Below, piece after piece: positions 56,010-64,000 of a stretch of DNA of 64,000 nucleotides. Numbering within the stretch: position 1 is the stretch's first letter; each line of letters begins with the position of its first letter. Location of the stretch: NCBI GenBank assembly GCA_037349315.1, contig JBAIAC010000214.1, positions 1,488,001 through 1,552,000 on the forward strand, read 5' to 3'. The position numbers and the translations under genes were made by a program. Source of the DNA: Chelydra serpentina. Taxonomy: Eukaryota > Chordata > Testudines > Chelydridae. The notes under the pieces are model-generated. The model saw only the letters and a program-made list of their open reading frames with translations. It had not been told where the DNA came from and did not search any database.

Positions 56010-58917
56010 AAGATCATAAGAGCTGCGCTGCCCTGGGTCACACCATGGTGCATCTGGCCCAGTACCCTGCCTCTGACAGGGGCTGGTACCCAGAGCTTCA
56101 GGGGGAGTGAACAGAACAGAGCAATTATGGAGTGACCCACCCGTGTTCCACTCCCAGCGTCTGGCACTCAGAGATTTAAGGACACCCAGAGCATGGGGCT
56201 GCGTCCCTGACCATCCTGGCTAATGTCCATTAAGTTATCCAGTTCTTTTTGGAGCCAGTTATACTTTTGGCCATCACAACATCCCATGGCAATGAGATCC
56301 ACAGATGAGTTGTGCGTTCTGTGAAAAAATATTCCCCTTTGTTTATATTAAACCTGCTGCCTGTTAATTTCATTGACTGACTCTTGGCTTTGGTATTTGT
56401 GAAAAGGTAAATAACTAGAGCCTTTTGTGGATACAAAATTTGTATCCGCAACTGATCCGTGAATCTGATCTGCAAAAATGGTCTGTGGATATAAAGCGGA
56501 TATTTGTGGATTTGCAGGCCTCTATAAATAACACTTCTCCCACACCATTCACCCATTTGTAGACATCTGTCATATCCCCCCTTAGTTGTCTCTCTTGTAA
56601 GATGAACAGCCCTAATCTTTTTAATCTCTCCTCAATGGAAACAGTTCCATAACCTTGATCATCTTTGGTGCCCTCCACTGAACCTTTTCCAGCTCCACTA
56701 TCTCCTTTTTGAGATGGAGCAACTAGAAGTGGACACAGTATTCAAGGTGTGGGCGTACCATGGATGTATACAGTGGCATTATATTTGTTCTCATTTTTAT
56801 CCCTTTTTAATAGTTCCTAATATACGGTTAGCCTGTCTGACTGCTGCTGCACACTCAGTGGAAGTTTTCAGAGAACTCTAAACTGTGACTCCGAGATCTG
56901 TCTTGAGTGGTAACAGCTAATTTAAACCCCATCATTTTGTTTGTATAGTGGGGGTTATGTTTTCCAATGTGCATTACTTTGCATTTATCAACGTTGAATT
57001 TCATCTGCCATTTTGTCACCCAGTTTTGTGAGAATCCTTTGTAACTCCTCACAGTCTGCTTTGGACTTAATTATCTTGAATAATTTAGTATCATCTGCAA
57101 AGTTTGCCACTTCACTCACTTTTCCAGATCATTAATGAATATGTTGAAAAGCACTGGTCCCAGTACAGATTCTTTGGGGGACCCAGCTGTTCCCCTCTCT
57201 TCATTGTGAAAACTGATCATTTATTCCTACCCATTGTTTCCTATCTTTCAACCAATTCCTGATCCATGAAAGGACCTTCCCTCTTATCTCATGACAGCTT
57301 ACTTTGCTTAAGAGTCTTTGGTGAGGGACCTTGTCAAAGACTTTCTGAAAATCCAAGTAGACTGTATCAGCTGAACCACCCTTATTCACATGCTTGTTGA
57401 CTCCTTCAAAGAATTCTAGGAGATTGGTGAGGCCTGATTTCCCTTTACAAAAGCCATGTTGACTTTCCCCCTACAAATCATGTTCATCTGTGTGTCTGAT
57501 AATTCTGTTCTTTATTATAGTTTCTACCAATTTGCCCAGAATTGACATTAGGCTTACTAGCCTGTAATTGCCAGGATCGTGTCTGGAGCCCTTTTTAAAA
57601 ATGGGTGTCACAGTAGCTACCTTCCAGTCATCTGGTACAGAGGCTGTTTTCAGTGATAGGTAACAGACGACAGTTAGTAGTTCTGCAATTTCAACTGGAG
57701 TTCCTTCAGAACTCTTGGGTGAATCCCATCTGGTCCTGGTCACTTATTACTGTTTAGTCTATCAAACTGTTCCAAAACCTCTTCTAGTGAGACAGAAATT
57801 TGGGACACTACTTCAGATTTGTCACCGAAAAAGAATGGCTCAGATGTGGGTATCAATGCGAAGAATTCATTTAGCTTCTCTGCAATGGCCTTATCTTCCT
57901 TGAGTGCTCCTTTAACACCTTTCAGTGCAGTAGCCCTGTTAGTCTGTGTCAGCAAAAAGAAAACAAGAAAAAGAAAAATACCTGTGGCACCTTAGAGACT
58001 AACAAATTTATTTCAGCATAAGCTTTCGTGGGTTAAGCATAAGCTTCATCGGAAAGCATAAGATTTCCGACGAAGTGGGTTCTTAACCCACGAAAGCTTA
58101 TGCTGAAATAAATGTGTTAGTCTCTAAGGTGCCACCGGTATTTTTCTTTTTCTTGTTTTCTTTTAACACCTTTGTTATCTAGTGGCCCCATTGCCTGTTT
58201 GACAGGCTTCCTGCTTCTGATGTACTTAAATACAATTTTTTTTACTATTGTTATCTTTCAAATTCTTTTTTGGCCTGCCTTATACTTTTACATTTTACTT
58301 GCCAGAGTTTCTGCTCCTTTCTATTTTCCTCATTAGGATTTGACTTCCAAATTTTAAAGGATGCCTATTTGCCTCTAACAGCCTCCATTACTCTGCTGTT
58401 TAGCTGTAGTGGCATTTTTTGGTTCTCTTTTTTTTTATTTGGGAATGGGATATACATTTAGTCTGAGCCTCTGAGGTGTGTTTAAGTAGTCTCCAGGCAG
58501 TTTTCAGGCATTGTACCCTTGACTGCTCTTTTAAATTACTGTCTAAGTAGCATCCTAGTTCTTGAGTGAATTCCTCTTTTTAAAGTTAAATGTTACTGTG
58601 GTGAGATTTTTTTGGTCTCTCTCCCCACCCCTCCTCCCCTGCCCAAAGATGTCAAATTTAATTAATTATGGTCATTATTACTGAATAATTCAGCTGTAGT
58701 TACCTCTTGGCTCAGATCCTGTGCTTCATTTAGGATTAAACCAAGGATTGCCTCTTCCCTTGTGGGTTCCAGGATTAGCTGCTCCAAGAAGCAGCCATGA
58801 ATGGTGTCTAGAAATTGTAATTCTGCCTCATGCTCTGAGGTGACATGTACCCAGTCAATAGGAGGGTAGTTGAAATCCCCCATTACTATTGTGTTGGCTG
58901 GTTTAGTAGTCATAGAA
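56010..58917 (-). mobile_element. CR1 LINE, 2.9 kb, with endonuclease and RT regions
   Basis: Reverse strand. Endonuclease end VMGDFNYPPIDW and LEQLILEPTREEAI at 58662-58913; SPKSSEGTPVEIAELLTVV with TPIFKKGSRHDPGNYR at 57471-57743; VYLDFQKVFDKVPHQRLL at 57201-57389; 3' end to 56010. Multiple stops. Interrupted by the PLE fold-back at 57921-58160. Confidence 0.92.
57921..58160. mobile_element. PLE tail pair in fold-back form inside CR1
   Basis: Left copy GTGGCACCTTAGAGACTAAC ... CATAAGCTTTCGTGGGTT and right copy AACCCACGAAAGCTTATG ... GTTAGTCTCTAAGGTGCCAC are inverted, arms about 100 bp. Flanked by TTTAACACCTTT (57910-57921 and 58160-58171), a 12-bp duplication. Confidence 0.8.
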
Positions 58918-59040
58918 TCATGGAACCATAGGGTCGGAAGGGACCATCAGGGTCATCTAATCTAACCCTCTGCCAAGATGCAGGATTAGTCTCTGGAATC
59001 TCCCTTATATTTCACAATCACGGTCACGATCCTGGTCAGG
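58911..59040 (-). mobile_element. CR1 3' end fragment of the ATTCTATG type
   Basis: CATAGAATCATGGAACCATAGG, GGAAGGGACCATCAGGGTCA, CTAACCCTCTGCC. Confidence 0.65.
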
Positions 59041-59119
59041 TGGTCAGTAGTATATTCCCACTGCTATACTCTTATTATTCAAGCCTGGAGTTTCTGTCCA
59101 TAGAGATTCTGTGGTACAG

Positions 59120-59400
59120 GATGGGAATACAAGAATGGCCAAAGTGGGTCAGACCAATGGTCCATCTAGTTCAGTATCCTGTCTGTGTCAGCAAAAAGAA
59201 AAGGAATACTTGTGGCACCTTAGAGACTAAATACATTTGTTAGTCTCTAAGGTGCCACAAGAATTCCTTCTCTTTTGTCTTCCGACAGTGGTCAGTGCTA
59301 GACGCTTCAGAGGGAATGAACAGAACAGGGCTATTATCAAGCGAGCCGTCCCCTCTATCCTATCCCCATATTAGTTGTCTCTCTTAATTTCTCCTCATAT
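59120..59400 (-). mobile_element. CR1 3' fragment with a PLE hairpin inside
   Basis: Host blocks AGAATGGCCAAAGTGGGTCAGACC, CAGTATCCTGTCT and TCTTCCGACAGTGG are separated by 59190-59273. Confidence 0.75.
59190..59273. mobile_element. Short PLE-tail hairpin
   Basis: GTGGCACCTTAGAGACTAA and TTAGTCTCTAAGGTGCCAC form a near-perfect hairpin with an 11-bp centre, extended by AAGGAATACTT / AAGAATTCCTT. TGTCT repeats on both sides. Confidence 0.75.
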
Positions 59401-59401
59401 G

Positions 59402-59581
59402 GAAGCACTGGAATGGGTTACCTAGGGAGGTGGTGAATCTCCTTCCTTAGAGGTTTTTAAGGTCAGGCTCGACAAAGCCCTGGCTGGGATGATTTAGTTG
59501 GGCTTGGTCCTGCTTTGAGCAGGGGGTTGGAGTGGATGACCTCCTGAGGTCCCTGCCAACCCTGATATTGTATGATTCTAT
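59402..59581 (+). mobile_element. CR1 3' end
   Basis: AAGCACTGGAATGGGTTACC ... AGGTCAGGCTCGACAAAGCC ... TGTATGATTCTATGA. Confidence 0.9.
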
Positions 59582-60380
59582 GAAGCTATTCCATACCCTA
59601 ATCATTGTTGCCATTATTTGTACCTTTTCCAATTCTAATCTTTTTTTTTTTTTGAGATCGTCACTGGTGAGGCCTCATTTGGAGTACTGTGTCCAGTTTT
59701 GGGCCCCGCACTACAAGAAGGATGTGGATAAATTGGAAAGAGTCCAGCGGAGGGCAACAAAAATGATTAGGGGGCTGGAGCACATGACGTATGAGGAGAG
59801 GCTGAGGGAACTGGAATTGTTTAGCCTGCAGAAGAAAAGAGTGAGGGGGGATTTGATAGCTGCTTTCAACTACCTGAAAGGGGGTTCCAAAGAGGATGGA
59901 TCTAGACTGTTCTCAGTGGTAGAAGATGACCGAACAAGGAGTAATGGTCTCAAGTTGCAGAGGGGGAGGTTTAGGTTGGATATTAGGAAAAACTTTTTCA
60001 CTAGTAGGGTGGTGAAGCACTGGAATGGGTTACCTAGGGAGGTGGTGGAATCTCCTTCCTTAGAGGTTTTTAAGGTCAGGCTTGACAAAGCCCTGGCTGG
60101 GATGATCTAGTTGGGGTTGGTCCTGCTTTGAGCAGGGGGTTGGACTAGATGACCTCCTGAGGGGCCTTCCAACCCTGAGATTCTATGATTCTATGGCGCA
60201 ACCAACACAGCACAGTATTCAAGGTGTGGGTGTACCATTGATTGATACAGTGGAATTGTGATATTTTTCTGTCTCATTAACCGCCCCTTTCCTAATGGTT
60301 CCTAACAGTCTTAGCTTTTTTTTTTTTTTTTTGACTGGCACGGCACACTGAGTAGGTGTTTTCAGAGAACTACCCACAAA
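59582..60380 (-). mobile_element. CR1 fragment split by a younger CR1
   Basis: Reverse-strand pieces 59582-59650 (CCATACCCTAATCATTGTTGCC) and 60200-60380 (GTATTCAAGGTGTGGGTGTACC) are consecutive parts of one copy, separated by the insertion below. Confidence 0.8.
59655..60195 (+). mobile_element. CR1 3' end with intact C-terminal frame
   Basis: Frame 59532-60110 gives [40 protein letters not shown] and the complete C-terminus, then 3' octamers. Sequence nearly matches the copy at 15602-16012, suggesting a young subfamily. Confidence 0.92.
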
Positions 60381-61329
<949 letters not shown>

Positions 61330-61479
61330 GTGATAGACCCAGGCCACTTGGGTACAGCAGAGTGGTCCTGTTGGGATCCAGGAAGTGGGTGGGTGGAAGC
61401 TCGTCCACTGCTAAAGGGCTGCCCCCCAGCCTAAGGGGAGGATCCACAGGTCCAGGATTCCAAATAATTGCGGGAGACA

Positions 61480-61980
61480 ACTAAGGAGAGAACAGGAACG
61501 GGAGTGAGGTCAGAAGGCTAAACGAAGGGAACCGGACAGGGACCCCGGACAGCGCCCACCGCTCCTCTAAGGTGTCGAGGGAGCCAGCTGACGAGGGAGC
61601 CAGCTGACGCTGCCCAGAGGAACTCTGCCTGGATGCGTGAGCGGACTGAGGAGCGGAAGGAGGCCCCACGGTCGCAGGAAACCCTGTCAGCCAACCTCCT
61701 CTCCCTGGTTTTGTAGATGGCCATTTTGGCCAGGGCTAGGAGGAGGTTGACAAGGAGGTGCCCGTGGCTTTGTGGGGCCACGAATAGGGAGTGCGTAGAT
61801 GAACAGGTGAGGGGAGAAGTGCAGCCAGAAACGTAGTAATAATTCCCAGAGGAGCTGGAATTGGGGCTGCACTCCAGGTCTACGTGCGCGGGGCAGGCAG
61901 ACGGAGCTTGCTGCTGCCCGGCTGCCTGTTACTGCAGCAGACTCTGCCAGGATGTGAAACACGGGGTTTGGTACCAAAGG
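61480..61980 (-). mobile_element. LINE-like ORF C-terminal remnant, clade unclear
   Basis: Reverse-strand residues HLLVNLLLALAKMAIYKTR and GASFRSSVRSRIQAEFLWAAS (61518-61781), preceded by a WELLLRFWLHFSPHLFIYA-like part, resemble the end of a LINE ORF2 (possibly Tx1/L1-like). Based on recollection of similar vertebrate repeats. Confidence 0.4.
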
Positions 61981-62465
61981 GAGGATGGAATGAATCCAGG
62001 TTCGTTCCCAGCTTCCCAGGGCATGGTCCTAGGGGCGCTGTTCCCTGGGCACTGGGCCTACCTCACCCTGGGCACCGGAGGAGCCTGCCCTCCCCAGCTG
62101 GCCACCAGAGGACTCTGACCCTCCCCTAGGCACCGTCCTGGAGCCCTGCTCCTCTCCCAGGCACTGAGCCCTGCCCTGGTTCGTCCCCGGATTCTCTGCT
62201 GGCTTTGCCTCCCTGCTGTGCGCTGTTCAGACTGCCCCTGGTCGCACCGGGCTGGCTGGCTGCTCCTGCGGGAGCCACAGGTGCCCACATAAACCACACG
62301 GGGATTAAAACGATGATTTTCCCTCAGAGGAAAACACCTCGCAGTCCAGCAAAAACGCAAAGCAGGAAAGCGCCCACCATCCCGGGTCTGGCCAGCCCCA
62401 GGCTCCCTGCACCGCCCCTCGCAAAGGAGAGAGATGGACCCAGCCCCAGGGTCAGGGCAGAAGCA

Positions 62466-62823
62466 CAGGCGCCAACTTTTCAAACTGCCGGGGGGTGTTC
62501 GACCCCCGTCTCTGCCCCATGCCCCACCCCCACTCCACCCTTTCCCCAAGGCCCCACACGCCTCTTCCCACCCCCGTCCTGCTTCTTTCTGCCCCCTCCC
62601 CCGAGCGCTCCATGTCCTCCCTTCTCCCCGCTCCCCCCAGCCTCCTGCATGCTGTGAAACAGCTGATTGCGGCGGGTGGGAGGCGCTGATCTGCAGGGTC
62701 CGCCAGTGGGTGGGAGGCGCTGGGTGGGAGCTGATAGGGGGAGTGCTGGTGGGTGCTCCGGACGCACCATTTTTTCCCCATGGGTGCTCCAGCCCTGGAG
62801 CACCCATGGAGTCGGCGCCTATG
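62466..62823. mobile_element. hAT-type MITE (AGGCGCC family), copy with 10-bp direct repeats
   Basis: CAGGCGCCAACTTTTC ... GAGTCGGCGCCTATG, flanked by GGCAGAAGCA at 62456-62465 and 62824-62833. Same family as 4128-4356 and 5059-5370. Confidence 0.85.
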
Positions 62824-62833
62824 GGCAGAAGCA

Positions 62834-64000
62834 TTCCCTGCAGTGTATCCTTCAGGCTTTGGCAGGGCTCCCCTCAGTCCTCCTACTCCTGTGTTAGCCT
62901 CACTAATCCCCCAGGTCCCCTCTGGTTTGCCAGTTACCTTTAGGTCTTAACCTCTTGGGCCAATCTTTGTAGCTGTCCTTCCCAGAGCCGCTTCCGGAGG
63001 TCCTCGTCTCTGGTGCCTGGTGCCCAGGGCTGCGTCCTGTATTCTAGGTGCTGTCGCCAGCAGGAGTTTCAGCACAGGCTCCCCAGCTGTAGCATCAGGG
63101 GAAGCTCTCCGCCACCCTAGCTCCTGTCGGCAGAGTTCTGAGCTGGGGGGAAGCCGAGTCCTGCCGGGCAGCAGCAGGGAGGGGGGAGATGGGACCCTGT
63201 GGAAGAAGGGGCCTGTGACACTTGGGGGTGATTGGGATGTTTGGAGCCTGGCTGACATGCCCAGGGAAAGTTAGAGCGTGAGGGAGGAGTTCAAAGGGGC
63301 TTCATGCCACACAAGGCACGGTCGGCTCTAGGCAGCCAAAGTCCAGGGACATCCCAAGGTGGGATCATCCTTCCCCACCAGGGGCTTTGCCCCTTGGCAG
63401 GCTCCTCGCTTGGGCCTGGCTCCATGTGGGAGCTGGGATTCTGACCCAGCTTAGCTGGGCCCAGACCCTGTTTAACCACATCTCTCAACACCCATCCCAG
63501 AGCTGTCTCTGCAATGCCAGATCCCTCGCAGTGCCCCCTGGAGCCATCCCAATTGCCTCAGCGGGGGGCTCCCTGGCCAGTCCTTGTCCCAAAGCCAGGG
63601 GCTGCTGTGCTGTACTACACTGCTGTCTGCCCAGGGAACATTTCCCTTCACACCGCCTCCGCTTCATGGATCCCTGGCAGCAGGAGAAAGGGAGGAGAGC
63701 GGGCAAATTCATGCCCCCTGTGTTTCAGCAGTAGGGGAGAGTGAGGCCAATCCCCTTCTCCCAGCAGCCCCCAGGCAATAGGGAGGTCTCCTGCGGCAGC
63801 TGGGGGCATAGGGAGAAAGGAAACAAAGAGGGAAGGTCCCAGCCCTCCCACTCCGCACCAAGGGAAAGGCTGGAGGTGAACAGTGGGGTTCTCACTGGGA
63901 GCTTCCCCAGCCCCACTGGAAGGAAGATGGCTCCTCTTTCCCATCAGCCTCTGGATGTTCCTTTCCCATCTGGAAATTGAGGGGTCTGGGGGCCCCCCAG
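62834..64000. other. No gene or recognised repeat (NRBP2 intron 1)
   Basis: Checked for NRBP2 exon 2 residues and found none. Confidence 0.45.

Overview
The window is vertebrate nuclear DNA and almost certainly from a turtle. It carries many CR1 LINE copies whose 3' ends are of the turtle/sauropsid types (terminal octamers like ATTCTATG or TTCTTATG). It also holds Penelope-like elements (PLEs), hAT and PIF/Harbinger-like MITEs, solo LTRs and a Ty3/Gypsy fossil. There are no bacterial features. Gene density is low: I can support two host genes, both on the + strand.

Gene 1 (28261-31323) is an epiplakin-type plakin (EPPK1-like). One plakin-repeat domain of about 190 residues is followed by eight copies of the roughly 60-residue plakin linker module. 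Seven of these sit on a 297-300 bp period, with no further plakin-repeat domain between them. A strong 3' splice site lies just inside the open frame (exon from 28298). A TATA-like/GC-box region with a splice donor at 21654 could be its untranslated first exon. The intervening 'intron' would hold a 32-bp G-rich minisatellite (about 22430-23672).

Gene 2 is NRBP2. Only exon 1 is present (coding 55398-55508, donor at 55509), inside a CpG island; the remaining exons lie beyond the right edge. EPPK1-type gene followed by NRBP2 on the same strand is the order I recall at human 8q24.3, so synteny supports both calls.

Layout: 1-5550, nested CR1, solo LTR and hAT insertions. 5551-14300, sparse sequence with CR1, a MITE and two LTRs. 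14775-18300, one PLE (reverse transcriptase, then zinc-finger linker and GIY-YIG start) split by a CR1, a PLE tail, a 1.15-kb LTR and a hAT MITE. 18300-28260, low-copy DNA, candidate promoter, minisatellite, one CR1, one MITE. 28261-32235, the plakin gene. 32236-54800, repeats, including a Gypsy RNase H-integrase remnant split by a CR1 that is itself split by a MITE. 54890-55850, NRBP2 CpG island. 55509-64000, NRBP2 intron 1 with a long CR1, fold-back PLE insertions and an 85-unit (GT) tract.

The most interesting feature is the linker-only repeat expansion in the epiplakin-like gene. The second is a recurrent fold-back arrangement of PLE 3' tails, seen four times. All family names come from motif recognition by eye; no database search was run.
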